Assembly: GCF_902497785.1 (NCBI RefSeq)
Contig: NZ_CABVHK010000014.1
Span: forward strand, 124,001-188,000
Origin: Pseudomonas fluorescens
GTDB taxonomy: Bacteria; Pseudomonadota; Gammaproteobacteria; Pseudomonadales; Pseudomonadaceae
Length of the DNA stretch: 64,000 bases
Direction of reading: 5' to 3'
In this document: positions 52,607 to 62,011 of the stretch, piece after piece
Layout of the letters: the number at the start of each line of letters is the position of its first letter
Position numbering within the stretch: position 1 is the stretch's first letter
Made by a program: the position numbers and the translations under genes
The notes under the pieces: model-generated
Database searches by the model: none
Told to the model about the DNA's origin: nothing
The model's input: the letters and a program-made list of their open reading frames with translations, nothing else

Positions 52607-54043
52607 CTAGCCCTCCTCCCCTTCATCATCATCCCCACCATCCACCTTCATCCCCAATTCCTTGATCTTGCGAGTCAGGGTGTTGCGCCCCCAACCCAGC
52701 AACACCGCAGCATCACGGCGGCGGCCAGCGGTGTGCTTGAGCGCCGTCTCGATCATGATTCGTTCGAATGTCGGCACGGCGCTGTCGAGCAAACTCGACT
52801 GGCCGCGCGCCAACGCCTGATCGGCCCACTGGCGCAGCGCCTGCTCCCAGTTGGTCACTGGCGCCGAATCCTGCGGCAGGTTCAGCAGCTCCGGCGGCAG
52901 GTCGCTGATGTGCACTTCGCGACCCGAAGCCATCACCGTGATCCAGCGACACGTATTCTCCAGCTGACGCACGTTGCCGCCCCACGGCAGGTTCTTCAGG
53001 TATTCCTCGGTCTCGCTTTTAAGCAACTTCGGCTCGACCGCCAGTTCTTGCGCGGCGCGGCTGAGGAAATGCTTGGCCAGGGTCGGAATATCTTCGCGAC
53101 GATCCGACAGCCGTGGAATATGAATGCGGATCACGTTGAGGCGGTGGAACAAGTCTTCGCGGAATTTCCCGGCGTGCACCAGGGTTTCCAGATTCTGGTG
53201 CGTTGCGGCGATGATTCGCACGTCGACCTTCACTGGAACGTGACCGCCGACGCGATAGAACTCGCCGTCTGCCAAGACGCGCAGCAGGCGGGTTTGCGTG
53301 TCGGCCGGCATGTCGCCGATTTCGTCGAGGAACAGCGTGCCACCGTCAGCCTGTTCGAAACGACCGCGACGCAGGTTGGCCGCGCCCGTAAAAGCGCCTT
53401 TCTCGTGGCCGAACAGCTCGGATTCCATCAAGTCTTTAGGGATCGCCGCCATGTTCAACGCAATGAACGGCGAAGCGGCCCGTGGGCTGTGGCGGTGCAG
53501 CGCGTGGGCGACCAGTTCTTTACCGGTCCCGGATTCGCCGTTGATCAGTACGGTGATATTGGAATGGCTCAAGCGGCCGATGGCACGAAACACCTCCTGC
53601 ATCGCCGGCGCTTCGCCGATGATTTCCGGCGTGCGGGTCAGGGCCACCGGGACTTCGAGGCCTTGCTGCTCCTGAGCGTGCTGATTGGCGCGTTTGACCA
53701 GTGAAACCGCTTCATCAACGTCGAACGGCTTGGGCAGGTACTCGAACGCACCGCCCTGATAGGACGCGACAGCGCTGTCCAGATCCGAGTGCGCGGTCAT
53801 GATAATCACCGGCAACCGTGGGTGTTGTTCGCGAATCCGTGCCAGAAGGTCCAGACCGCTGGCTCCCGGCATGCGAATGTCGGAGATGATCACGTCCGGC
53901 TGTTGGCGCGCCAGGCGGCTCATCACGCCATCGGCGCTGTCGAAGCTCTGCGTGGTCATGCCTTCTTGCTGCAAAGCTTTTTCCAGGACCCAACGGATAG
54001 AACGGTCGTCATCGACGATCCACACGGTTTCACTACGGCTCAT
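52607..54043 (-). CDS. ntrC: Nitrogen regulation response regulator NtrC
   Basis: A 478-residue sigma-54 activator of nitrogen-starvation genes. The receiver domain holds Asp55 (VIISDIRMPGASG). The AAA+ domain carries Walker A GESGTGKE, GAFTGA and GTLFLDEIGD. The C-terminal Fis-type helix-turn-helix is RRRDAAVLLGWGRNTLTRKI. It binds TGCACC-type enhancers; candidate sites lie near ntrB and the NrsZ-like RNA. The start overlaps ntrB by 4 bases. The tail ends with an unusual acidic DGGDDDEGEEG. Confidence 0.97.
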   Translation of the reverse strand: MSRSETVWIVDDDRSIRWVLEKALQQEGMTTQSFDSADGVMSRLARQQPDVIISDIRMPGASGLDLLARIREQHPRLPVIIMTAHSDLDSAVASYQGGAFEYLPKPFDVDEAVSLVKRANQHAQEQQGLEVPVALTRTPEIIGEAPAMQEVFRAIGRLSHSNITVLINGESGTGKELVAHALHRHSPRAASPFIALNMAAIPKDLMESELFGHEKGAFTGAANLRRGRFEQADGGTLFLDEIGDMPADTQTRLLRVLADGEFYRVGGHVPVKVDVRIIAATHQNLETLVHAGKFREDLFHRLNVIRIHIPRLSDRREDIPTLAKHFLSRAAQELAVEPKLLKSETEEYLKNLPWGGNVRQLENTCRWITVMASGREVHISDLPPELLNLPQDSAPVTNWEQALRQWADQALARGQSSLLDSAVPTFERIMIETALKHTAGRRRDAAVLLGWGRNTLTRKIKELGMKVDGGDDDEGEEG

Positions 54044-55125
54044 GTCGATGTGGCTCCTTGTTCCAGTGGCAGAAAGATCGAGAAGGTGGTGTGGCCTGGA
54101 TGGCTGTCACATTCGATCAGGCCCTGGTGCTGGCTGATGATGTTCTGGGTAATGGCCAGGCCCAGCCCGGTACCGTCCGGACGGCCACTGACCATGGGAA
54201 AGAAGATGGTTTCTTGCAGGTCCGCCGGAATACCGGGGCCGTTGTCGATGATTTCGATCTTGGTCGCCAGGCGATGACGCACGTGGCCGATGGTGAACTG
54301 GCGCATCGCGCGGGTGCGCAGACTGATGCGGCCCAGGCGCAGCTCGTTCTGGCTGCTGATGGCCTGCATGGCGTTGCGCACGATGTTCAGCACCGCCTGG
54401 ATCATTTGCTCACGGTCGATCAACACGTCGGGAATGCTTGGGTCGTAGTCGCGCACCAGCGTGATGCAACCCTGGCTTTCGGCTTCCACCAGATGACAGA
54501 CGCGTTCCAGCACCTCGTGAATATTGCACATCGCCAGTGACGGCAGCTTGTTGGAGCCGAGCATGCGATCGACCAGGTTTCGCAGGCGGTCGGCTTCTTC
54601 GATGATCACGTTGGTGTAATCGCGCAGGCTTTCTTCCGGCAATTCGCGGGCGAGTAGTTGGGCTGCGCCGCGAATTCCGCCCAGCGGATTCTTGATTTCG
54701 TGAGCCAGACCGCGCACCAGCATCTTGCTGGTTTCCTGTTTGGACAGTTGTGCCTCTTCTTTGGTGATGCGCAGCAAGCGATCCCGCGGGTGGACTTCCA
54801 GCAACAGCAGGGTGGCGCCGTTGGCCAGAATCGGCGTTACCGCGTAGTCGACAGTCAGTGTCTGACCGGTGAGGGCGGTGAGCATTGCTTCACGCTTGGT
54901 AAACGGATGTGCCTGCTCGACCGCCTGGCGCAGGGAATTGAGCGCTTCGGGGGATTCGGTGAACAACTCACTGATGAACTGCCCATGGCTGCGCTGGCCG
55001 CTGATGGCCAGGAGCATCTCTGCCGCCGGGTTCATGTACTCGAGGCGCAGTTCGGCGTCGAGCAGAATGGTGGCGGTGGTCAGGTTGTCGAGCAGCAGTC
55101 GATGCAGTGCGTCGCTAATGGTCAT
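54040..55125 (-). CDS. ntrB: Nitrogen regulation sensor histidine kinase NtrB
   Basis: A 361-residue cytoplasmic kinase/phosphatase controlled by PII. A PAS domain spans about residues 10-115 and the HisKA domain carries His142 (VRGLAHEIKNPLGG). The ATPase motifs are EIIDNGPGIP and DGTGLGLAIT. It controls NtrC. GAGG precedes the ATG by 8 bases. Upstream lie a sigma-54 promoter (55182-55198) and an NtrC site (55324-55340), which suggests autoactivation of ntrBC separate from glnA. Confidence 0.97.
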   Translation of the reverse strand: MTISDALHRLLLDNLTTATILLDAELRLEYMNPAAEMLLAISGQRSHGQFISELFTESPEALNSLRQAVEQAHPFTKREAMLTALTGQTLTVDYAVTPILANGATLLLLEVHPRDRLLRITKEEAQLSKQETSKMLVRGLAHEIKNPLGGIRGAAQLLARELPEESLRDYTNVIIEEADRLRNLVDRMLGSNKLPSLAMCNIHEVLERVCHLVEAESQGCITLVRDYDPSIPDVLIDREQMIQAVLNIVRNAMQAISSQNELRLGRISLRTRAMRQFTIGHVRHRLATKIEIIDNGPGIPADLQETIFFPMVSGRPDGTGLGLAITQNIISQHQGLIECDSHPGHTTFSIFLPLEQGATST

Positions 55126-55181
55126 CAGGACCTCTTTTGGAGCAGGGCGTGCGCGTGGATGACGCGCCGATACAAGGAAAA

Positions 55182-55198
55182 TGCAAAAACCAAACCAA
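55182..55198 (-). promoter_or_regulatory. Sigma-54 promoter of ntrBC
   Basis: On the minus strand TTGGTTTGGTTTTTGCA has GG and GC 10 bases apart and a perfect TTGCA. The middle of the -24 box (TTT for CAC) is imperfect. It would start transcription about 45 bases before the ntrB ATG. Confidence 0.6.
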
Positions 55199-55323
55199 GG
55201 CTCCGAAAAGAAGCGTTAAAGGCGTGAAACAGGCGTTTGACGCGCGTTCGCGTGGCGTTATGCCAGCTTGCACGGGTATTTTTGAACCAAAATGGGATGG
55301 TAGGTGAGTACGGTGCAACCTTT

Positions 55324-55340
55324 CGCACCAATATAGTGCG
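55324..55340. promoter_or_regulatory. NtrC-binding site upstream of ntrB
   Basis: CGCACTATATTGGTGCG (minus strand) matches TGCACYANNNTGGTGCA at all but the two outermost positions. It is about 130 bases upstream of the sigma-54 promoter, a normal enhancer distance. Confidence 0.8.
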
Positions 55341-55355
55341 CAAAGCTGAACGGTG

Positions 55356-55976
55356 TCAGAAGAAGGGTAAGAACGTGTTTTTTTCGTCTTCAGGTTTGTC
55401 TTTGAGCGGACATTCCGGACGCAAACCGTAGTCGCTCAGCGTGCAGGGTTTGACCTGGCGTTTCTGCGCGAGGGAGATACGCAGCATGTGGAACGGTTGA
55501 TTGGCCGTACGTTCGACGGTACGGCCGTGCTCGTCGAGAATTTCAACAGACAGGTGATGGCTGCCGCGATCGATGTTGCTCAGGGCAAACACCGGGCTTG
55601 GGCCCGGTTCGGCGGTGGGTTGGCCGTCCAGCAGCAAGCGATAACGATGACCGCGTTGCAGGCCCGGTTCGCTGGTGATACTGACAATCAGCTCGCCGGC
55701 GCTACTGCGAATGGTGGCGTCGGGGTCGGGCACCAGCACGCGAAGCATGTCGTAATGGAGCGGGGGCTTGGTGGCGGTTTTTTTCTCGGCGATCGAAGGC
55801 GCTGTGCCGGCAGGATGGGCGGACATGCGATTACTCGTGGCCAGCGGCACGCGCTTGGCGTTGCCGGAACCAGGCCGATCGGTGAACACCCGATTGCCCT
55901 GGGCATCGACATAGGTGAACACCTCGGCCGATGCAGGCAGGGCGAACAGACAGGCGATCAGCAGCCATAACCTCAC
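55356..55976 (-). CDS. Exported DUF4124 protein (first of two)
   Basis: A 206-residue protein with a signal peptide (about residues 1-17, MRLWLLIACLFALPASAEVF). The DUF4124 domain at the N-terminus reads FTYVDAQGNRVFTDRPGSGN. A second beta-rich part (about 90-175) has a pattern like a Pseudomonas glycan-binding or Ig-like repeat (RYRLLLDGQPTAEPGPSPVF). It is probably periplasmic; function unknown. It shares its whole architecture with the upstream gene, which overlaps it by 4 bases, so the pair arose by duplication. Confidence 0.85.
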   Translation of the reverse strand: MRLWLLIACLFALPASAEVFTYVDAQGNRVFTDRPGSGNAKRVPLATSNRMSAHPAGTAPSIAEKKTATKPPLHYDMLRVLVPDPDATIRSSAGELIVSITSEPGLQRGHRYRLLLDGQPTAEPGPSPVFALSNIDRGSHHLSVEILDEHGRTVERTANQPFHMLRISLAQKRQVKPCTLSDYGLRPECPLKDKPEDEKNTFLPFF

Positions 55977-56482
55977 GGCGTATGCACCCGTTGCACGGTG
56001 AAGGTCACGGTCGGACTCTGCTGGACAATGTTTTCCCCGTCGATCACCTGGACCGCGAGGCTGTGAGTGCCGCGATCAACGTTGACCAGTTGCAGGATCG
56101 GCACGTTGCTCGGCTGGCCGTAGGGCTGATCGTCGAGCAACAGCTTGAATAAATGCGGCCCTTGCAGGCGCGGTTTGATCAGGACGTTGACGGTGAAGGT
56201 GCCGTTGTTGGCACGCAGCGCTTCGGTGGTGGGCAGGTTGGTCAGCTCCAGCACCTCGTAGGCGCTGCGCGGCTGTTCGCGGCTGGTGGCTTCGGTGGGT
56301 GGAGCAGGAGGCGCCTGGCGCTCGACGCTGTTGAGCGGCGGCAACTCGACCGGCTGAGCTTTCACGCCATCGGGTGGCTGATTGCTGTAGGCGGTATTGC
56401 CGGCGGCGTCGGTGTACTTATAGATCTGCGCTGCGACGGGCAGGGCGATCAACAGCAACATCAAAAGAAAACCACGACCCAT
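55973..56482 (-). CDS. Exported DUF4124 protein (second of two)
   Basis: A 169-residue protein. The start at 56482 (MGRGFLLMLLLIALPVAAQI) begins the signal peptide; a frame to 56563 has no such start. The DUF4124 domain is YKYTDAAGNTAYSNQPPDGV, followed by the same C-terminal pattern as its paralogue (HLFKLLLDDQPYGQPSNVPI, RGTHSLAVQVIDGENIVQ). It is translationally coupled to the downstream copy and lies between glnA and ntrB, a place where Pseudomonas genomes usually carry this pair. Confidence 0.85.
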   Translation of the reverse strand: MGRGFLLMLLLIALPVAAQIYKYTDAAGNTAYSNQPPDGVKAQPVELPPLNSVERQAPPAPPTEATSREQPRSAYEVLELTNLPTTEALRANNGTFTVNVLIKPRLQGPHLFKLLLDDQPYGQPSNVPILQLVNVDRGTHSLAVQVIDGENIVQQSPTVTFTVQRVHTP

Positions 56483-56594
56483 AAAATCGACCAGAAACGA
56501 AAGCGTTGGGGTGCAGCATAGGTCAGTGGCGGCGGTTGGCCCAAGTGGTAAACATTTGGGCATGATTTACCGATGTCCTCCCGTCACCACAAAA

Positions 56595-56688
56595 CCTGTG
56601 GGAGCGAGCTTGCTCGCGATGGCGGTGATTCAGGCGACATCAATGTTGAATGTGCAATCGCCATCGCGAGCAAGCTCGCTCCCACAGG
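56595..56688. repeat. Inverted REP pair (type B)
   Basis: CCTGTGGGAGCGAGCTTGCT and the inverted AGCAAGCTCGCTCCCACAGG enclose about 55 bases between glnA and the DUF4124 genes. Confidence 0.9.
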
Positions 56689-56721
56689 GGTTCTTCGTCG
56701 GGCCTGAATTGTGGGCATAAA

Positions 56722-56750
56722 AAAGGCCTCCCGAAGGAGGCCTCTTTTTG
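56722..56750 (-). terminator. glnA terminator
   Basis: AAAGGCCTCC and GGAGGCCTCTTTTT form a 9-bp stem around CGAA (UUCG on the RNA strand). A run of A on the plus strand gives the T-tail for the minus-strand glnA. It lies 29 bases after the glnA stop. Confidence 0.9.
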
Positions 56751-56778
56751 TCACGCCGCTTGCGCAGGCGCTACCGGA

Positions 56779-58185
56779 TCAGCAGCTGTAGTACAGCTCG
56801 TATTCCAGTGGGTGTACGAAGGTGCGGACCTTGATTTCTTCTTCGCTTTTCAGAGCGATGTAAGCGTCGATGAAGTCATCGGAGAACACGCCGCCTTTGG
56901 TCAGGAACGCGCGACCTTTATCCAGCTCTTCCAGGGCTTCTTTCAGGCTGCCGCAAACTTGTGGGATCTCTTTCGCCTCTTCAGGCGGCAGGTCGTACAG
57001 GTTTTTGTCAGCTGCGTCGCCAGGGTGGATCTTGTTCTGGATGCCGTCCAGGCCAGCCATCAACAGTGCAGCGAAGCCCAGATACGGGTTGGCTGCCGGA
57101 TCCGGGAAGCGGGCTTCGATACGGCGAGCGCGAGGGCTGGACACGTAAGGAATACGGATCGAAGCGGAACGGTTGCGAGCCGAGTAGGCCAGCATTACCG
57201 GAGCTTCGAAACCTGGGACCAGACGCTTGTAGGAGTTGGTCGACGGGTTGGTGAAGCCGTTCAGGGCCTTACCGTGCTTGATGATGCCGCCGATGAAGAA
57301 CAGCGCGGTGTCGGACAGGCCGGCATAGCCTTCGCCAGCGAAGGTGTTCTTGCCGTCTTTGGCGATCGACAGGTGGACGTGCATGCCCGAACCGTTGTCG
57401 CCATACAGCGGCTTAGGCATGAAGGTCGCGGTGCGGCCGTATGCGTCGGCAACGTTGTGTACGCAGTATTTCAGGGTCTGAACTTCGTCAGCCTTGGCAA
57501 CCAGGGTGTTGAACTTCACGCCGATTTCGTTCTGACCGGCAGTCGCCACTTCGTGGTGGTGAACTTCAATGACCAGGCCCATTTCTTCCATGGCGTTGCA
57601 CATGGAGGTACGGATTTCGTGGTCGTGGTCGAATGGCGGAACAGGGAAGTAGCCGCCTTTGACGCCTGGACGGTGGCCACGGTTGCCGCCTTCCACGTCC
57701 TGGTCGGACATCCACGAACCTTGTTCGGAGAAGATTTTGAACATCGAGCCGGAGATGTCGGACTTGAACTTCACTTCGTCGAAGATGAAGAATTCTGGCT
57801 CCGGACCTACGAATACGGTGTCACCGATACCGGTCGACTTCAGGTATTCCTCGGCACGCTTGGCGATCGCACGTGGGTCGCGGTCGTAGCCTTGCATGGT
57901 CGAAGGCTCGATCACGTCGCACACCAGGATCAGGGTCGGCTCTTCGGTGAACGGGTCCAGCACGGCGGTGCTGTCGTCCGGCATCAGGATCATGTCGGAA
58001 GCTTCGATGCCTTTCCAGCCGGCGATGGAGGAACCGTCGAACATCTTGCCTTCTTCAAAGAAAGCGTCATCCAGCGCGTCGCGAGCCGGCATGGTCACGT
58101 GGTGCTGAGTGCCTTTGGTGTCCGTGAAGCGCAGATCAATCCACTTGACGTCATGATCTTTGATGAGTTGAACCGACTTCGACAT
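56779..58185 (-). CDS. glnA: Glutamine synthetase GlnA (type I)
   Basis: ATP-dependent ligation of ammonia to glutamate. The 468-residue class I enzyme has [26 protein letters not shown], the ATP-site region [16 protein letters not shown], and the adenylylation Tyr in [16 protein letters not shown]. The covalent control site is intact. It has a sigma-54 promoter at 58282-58298 and its own terminator. It is separated from ntrBC by the DUF4124 pair and REP DNA, so ntrBC depends on its own promoter. Confidence 0.98.
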   Translation of the reverse strand: MSKSVQLIKDHDVKWIDLRFTDTKGTQHHVTMPARDALDDAFFEEGKMFDGSSIAGWKGIEASDMILMPDDSTAVLDPFTEEPTLILVCDVIEPSTMQGYDRDPRAIAKRAEEYLKSTGIGDTVFVGPEPEFFIFDEVKFKSDISGSMFKIFSEQGSWMSDQDVEGGNRGHRPGVKGGYFPVPPFDHDHEIRTSMCNAMEEMGLVIEVHHHEVATAGQNEIGVKFNTLVAKADEVQTLKYCVHNVADAYGRTATFMPKPLYGDNGSGMHVHLSIAKDGKNTFAGEGYAGLSDTALFFIGGIIKHGKALNGFTNPSTNSYKRLVPGFEAPVMLAYSARNRSASIRIPYVSSPRARRIEARFPDPAANPYLGFAALLMAGLDGIQNKIHPGDAADKNLYDLPPEEAKEIPQVCGSLKEALEELDKGRAFLTKGGVFSDDFIDAYIALKSEEEIKVRTFVHPLEYELYYSC

Positions 58186-58281
58186 AGTGTCCTCCGGGTG
58201 GAATAGGGCGGGTAGTGGATGCCCTTAAATGTTTGTGATGCCGGCGCGCATACTCTGCCAAGGCAACCTGCCTCACAAGGG

Positions 58282-58298
58282 AGCAAATTGCATGCCAG
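58282..58298 (-). promoter_or_regulatory. Sigma-54 promoter of glnA
   Basis: On the minus strand CTGGCATGCAATTTGCT fits YTGGCAC-G-N4-TTGCW with one change and correct 10-base GG-GC spacing. It would start transcription about 85 bases before the glnA ATG. Only degenerate NtrC-like words are seen upstream (near 58400-58440). The remainder of the gap to 58513 holds the thiI promoter. Confidence 0.75.
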
Positions 58299-58465
58299 TG
58301 CCCCACCATGGGTTTTTTGCTCCAAAATCACGCTTATAAAGGTACAAAGCGCCGATAGCGGGAAAATCTCGCCCTACAATGTGGCGTTAAAATCTACAAA
58401 TGACCCGTTTTGGTGCGCGCAAAACCTTCTGCACATTAACTGGTTAAACCTTGAGCAATTTCCGC

Positions 58466-58471
58466 TATAAT
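58466..58471 (+). promoter_or_regulatory. -10 box of thiI
   Basis: A perfect TATAAT 43 bases before the thiI ATG. The -35 region (GTTAAA) is weak. Confidence 0.55.
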
Positions 58472-58513
58472 CCGCGCCCCCCTTTTTCGGCTGGCCCAGC
58501 GCGCGCTGTTTTC

Positions 58514-59968
58514 ATGAAACTAATCGTAAAAGTCTTCCCCGAGATCACCATCAAGAGCCGCCCGGTACGGATGCGTTTCATCCGCCAGTTGGCCAAAAAC
58601 ATCCGCACCGTGCTCCGCGACCTGGACCCGGCCGTGGTGGTGAACGGTGTGTGGGACAATCTCGAGCTTGAAACCCGCGTGGCCGAGCCCAAAGTACTGA
58701 AGGAGATGACCGAGCGCCTGAGCTGCATGCCGGGTATCGCGCATTTCCTGCAAGTCGACGAGTACCCGCTGGGTGACTTCGACGACATCGTCGCCAAATG
58801 CAAACAGCACTTCGGCGATGCACTGGCCGGGAAGATTTTTTCGGTGCGCTGCAAGCGTGCCGGCAAGCATGAATTCAGTTCGATGGACGTCGAGAAATAC
58901 GTCGGCAGCCAGCTGCGTCGTCAGTGCGGCGCCGCTGGAATCTCGCTGAAAGAGCCGGAAATCGAAGTCCGGATCGAAATTCGCGACAAACGGTTGTTTG
59001 TGATCCACAACCAGCACAACAGCATCGGCGGATATCCGCTGGGTGCCCTGGAACAGACGCTTGTGCTGATGTCCGGTGGCTTCGACTCGACCGTGGCCGC
59101 TTACCAGATCATGCGCCGTGGCCTGATGAGCCATTTCTGCTTCTTCAATCTGGGCGGGCGGGCCCATGAACTGGGCGTCATGGAAGTCGCGCACTTCATC
59201 TGGAAGAAGTACGGCAGCTCCCAACGCGTGTTATTTGTCAGTGTGCCTTTCGAGGAAGTACTGGGAGAAATTCTCGGGAAAGTCGATAACAGTCATATGG
59301 GTGTGGTTTTGAAGCGTATGATGTTGCGCGCTGCCTCCCGTATTGCCGATCGGCTGGAAATCGAAGCGCTGGTCACCGGTGAGGCGATCTCCCAGGTGTC
59401 GAGCCAGACGTTGCCAAACCTGTCCGTGATCGACTGCGTGACCGACAAGCTGGTCTTGCGTCCGCTGATCGCCAGTCACAAGCAGGACATCATCGACCTG
59501 GCCAACGAAATCGGCACTGCCGATTTCGCCAAGCACATGCCGGAATACTGCGGGGTCATCTCGGTGAACCCAAAGACCCACGCCAAGCGTCCGCGTGTGG
59601 AGCATGAAGAGAAAGAATTCGACATGGCAGTCCTTGAGCGTGCGCTCGAGAACGCCAAACTGGTGCCGATCGATCGGGTGATCGACGAATTGGGCCAGGA
59701 TTTGCAAATCGAAGAAGTCAGCGAAGCACTGGCGGGCCAGATCGTCATCGACATCCGTCACCCGGATGGCGCTGAAGAGGAGCCGCTGGAACTCGCGGGC
59801 ATTGAGGTACAGACGATGCCGTTTTATGCACTGAACGCTCGTTTCAAGGAACTGGACCCTACTCGCCAGTACCTGCTGTATTGCGACAAAGGCGTGATGA
59901 GTCGCCTGCATGCCCACCATTTGCTCAGTGAGGGGCATGCCAATGTGCGCGTTTATCGACCGAGCTAA
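58514..59968 (+). CDS. thiI: tRNA 4-thiouridine synthase ThiI
   Basis: A sulfurtransferase for 4-thiouridine at tRNA position 8 and thiamine thiazole synthesis. The ATG at 58514 ([20 protein letters not shown]) gives 484 residues, the gamma-proteobacterial length. A frame from 58451 runs through the promoter. An N-terminal ferredoxin-like/THUMP region spans about 1-165. The PP-loop is [15 protein letters not shown], and a C-terminal rhodanese domain carries the catalytic Cys in [12 protein letters not shown]. Complete and intact. Confidence 0.97.
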   Translation: MKLIVKVFPEITIKSRPVRMRFIRQLAKNIRTVLRDLDPAVVVNGVWDNLELETRVAEPKVLKEMTERLSCMPGIAHFLQVDEYPLGDFDDIVAKCKQHFGDALAGKIFSVRCKRAGKHEFSSMDVEKYVGSQLRRQCGAAGISLKEPEIEVRIEIRDKRLFVIHNQHNSIGGYPLGALEQTLVLMSGGFDSTVAAYQIMRRGLMSHFCFFNLGGRAHELGVMEVAHFIWKKYGSSQRVLFVSVPFEEVLGEILGKVDNSHMGVVLKRMMLRAASRIADRLEIEALVTGEAISQVSSQTLPNLSVIDCVTDKLVLRPLIASHKQDIIDLANEIGTADFAKHMPEYCGVISVNPKTHAKRPRVEHEEKEFDMAVLERALENAKLVPIDRVIDELGQDLQIEEVSEALAGQIVIDIRHPDGAEEEPLELAGIEVQTMPFYALNARFKELDPTRQYLLYCDKGVMSRLHAHHLLSEGHANVRVYRPS

Positions 59969-60107
59969 GAGCCCGGGGCTGTTTGCCTGTGGCCTGCGTC
60001 ACCGGCCCCCCGACTCTGCCGTCAAGCTGTAACGGCAAGGCCTGACTCTACTGTTAATCGCTGCCAAGACTTGTCAGCACACCGAATCCTCTGATCGAGA
60101 TACACAA

Positions 60108-61928
60108 GTGATCGAAAATCTACGCAACATCGCCATCATTGCTCACGTTGACCATGGTAAAACCACCCTGGTAGACAAACTCTTGCGTCAATCCGGCACC
60201 CTGGAGCGCAACGAGCTCAACGACGAGCGCGTGATGGACTCCAACGACCAGGAGAAAGAACGCGGTATTACCATTCTGGCGAAAAACACCGCCATCAACT
60301 GGAACGGCTTCCACATCAACATCGTGGACACCCCGGGCCACGCCGACTTCGGCGGTGAAGTTGAACGTGTAATGTCGATGGTTGACTCCGTTCTGCTGCT
60401 GGTTGACGCTCAAGACGGCCCTATGCCGCAAACCCGTTTTGTGACCAAGAAGGCTTTCGAAGCCGGCCTGCGTCCAATCGTGGTAATCAACAAGGTTGAC
60501 CGTCCAGGCGCACGTCCGGACTGGGTTCTGGACCAGATCTTCGACCTGTTCGACAACCTCGGTGCCACCGAAGAACAGCTGGACTTCAAAGTCGTCTACG
60601 CCTCGGCCCTGAACGGCATTGCCGGTCTGGAACACACCGACATGGCTGAAGACATGACCCCGCTGTACCAGTCGATCGTCGACAACGTACCCGCGCCGAA
60701 AGTCGACCGTGACGGTCCGTTCCAGATGCAAATTTCCGCTCTGGACTACAACAGCTTCCTGGGTGTTATCGGCGTTGGCCGTATCGCTCGTGGTCGCATC
60801 AAGCCGAACACTCCGGTTGTCGCTATCGACGCCGACGGCAAGAAGCGCAACGGCCGTATCCTGAAGCTGATGGGTCACCACGGTCTGCACCGCATCGACG
60901 TTGAAGAAGCAGCTGCCGGCGACATCGTCTGCATCAGCGGCTTCGACCAGCTGTTCATCTCCGACACTCTGTGCGACCCACTGAACGTCGAAGCGATGAA
61001 GCCGCTGACCGTTGACGAACCAACCGTTTCCATGACCTTCCAGGTAAACGACTCGCCTTTCTGCGGTAAAGAAGGCAAGTTCGTGACCAGCCGTAACATC
61101 AAGGAACGTCTGGACAAAGAGCTGCTGTACAACGTTGCTCTGCGCGTTGAAGAAGGCGACTCGGCTGACAAGTTCAAAGTCTCCGGCCGTGGTGAGCTGC
61201 ACCTCTCGGTACTGATCGAAACCATGCGTCGCGAAGGCTTCGAAATGGGTGTTGGTCGTCCGGAAGTGATCATCCGCATGGTTGACGGCGTGAAGCACGA
61301 ACCGTACGAAAACGTGACCATCGACCTGCCGGAAGAATCGCAAGGTTCGATCATGGAGCAGATCGGTATCCGTAAAGGCGACCTGACCAACATGGTTCCG
61401 GATGGCAAGGGCCGTGTGCGCCTTGAGTACAACATCCCGGCTCGTGGCTTGATCGGTTTCCGTAACGAGTTCCTGACCCTGACCTCCGGTGCAGGCATCC
61501 TGACCTCGATCTTCGACCGTTACGACGTGATGAAGTCCGGCGACATGTCCGGCCGTCAGAACGGCGTGCTGGTTTCGGTGGCTACCGGTAAGGCGCTGAC
61601 TTACTCGCTGGAAACCCTGCAAGCTCGCGGCAAACTGTTCCTGGGTCACGGCGAAGACGTGTACGAAGGTCAAATCGTCGGCATCAACAGCCGCGACAAC
61701 GACCTGGGCGTCAACCCAACCAAAGGCAAGAAGCTCGACAACATGCGTGCTTCGGGTAAAGACGAAACCATCGCTCTGGTTCCGCCTATCCGTTTCACTC
61801 TGGAACAAGCGCTGGAATTCGTTCAAGAAGACGAATTGTGCGAAGTCACTCCTAAGTCCATCCGTCTTCGCAAGAAGATCCTGGGCGAAAGCGAGCGTAC
61901 CCGCGCTGCCAAGAAGTCCGGTAACTGA
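60108..61928 (+). CDS. typA: Translational GTPase TypA/BipA
   Basis: A 606-residue ribosome-associated GTPase needed for growth at low temperature and ribosome assembly. It starts with GTG at 60108 ([20 protein letters not shown]). G motifs: [23 protein letters not shown] and NKVDRPGAR. The C-terminal domain ends [14 protein letters not shown]. It follows thiI after 139 bases and ends at a strong terminator. Length and motifs match the family. Confidence 0.97.
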   Translation: MIENLRNIAIIAHVDHGKTTLVDKLLRQSGTLERNELNDERVMDSNDQEKERGITILAKNTAINWNGFHINIVDTPGHADFGGEVERVMSMVDSVLLLVDAQDGPMPQTRFVTKKAFEAGLRPIVVINKVDRPGARPDWVLDQIFDLFDNLGATEEQLDFKVVYASALNGIAGLEHTDMAEDMTPLYQSIVDNVPAPKVDRDGPFQMQISALDYNSFLGVIGVGRIARGRIKPNTPVVAIDADGKKRNGRILKLMGHHGLHRIDVEEAAAGDIVCISGFDQLFISDTLCDPLNVEAMKPLTVDEPTVSMTFQVNDSPFCGKEGKFVTSRNIKERLDKELLYNVALRVEEGDSADKFKVSGRGELHLSVLIETMRREGFEMGVGRPEVIIRMVDGVKHEPYENVTIDLPEESQGSIMEQIGIRKGDLTNMVPDGKGRVRLEYNIPARGLIGFRNEFLTLTSGAGILTSIFDRYDVMKSGDMSGRQNGVLVSVATGKALTYSLETLQARGKLFLGHGEDVYEGQIVGINSRDNDLGVNPTKGKKLDNMRASGKDETIALVPPIRFTLEQALEFVQEDELCEVTPKSIRLRKKILGESERTRAAKKSGN

Positions 61929-61945
61929 GTCATTTAGTTAGCTGA

Positions 61946-61988
61946 CAAAAAAACGCCCCCGACCGCAAGGTCGGGGGCGTTTTTGTTT
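61946..61988. terminator. Bidirectional terminator after typA
   Basis: ACGCCCCCGACC and GGTCGGGGGCGT form a perfect 12-bp stem around GCAA, with A- and T-runs at either side. It serves typA and the convergent RND pump gene. Confidence 0.95.
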
Positions 61989-62011
61989 GTGCGCCGAAAA
62001 GGCGCTGCCCG

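Noticed and set aside
58400-58445. NtrC-like words upstream of glnA (GCACCAAAACGGGTC and TGCACATTAACTGGTT)
   Set aside because: Each has one good half but wrong spacing or several mismatches in the other half; kept only as a remark in the glnA promoter entry.
60120-61826. A 568-codon open frame antisense to typA
   Set aside because: Same antisense artefact; typA is complete and highly conserved.
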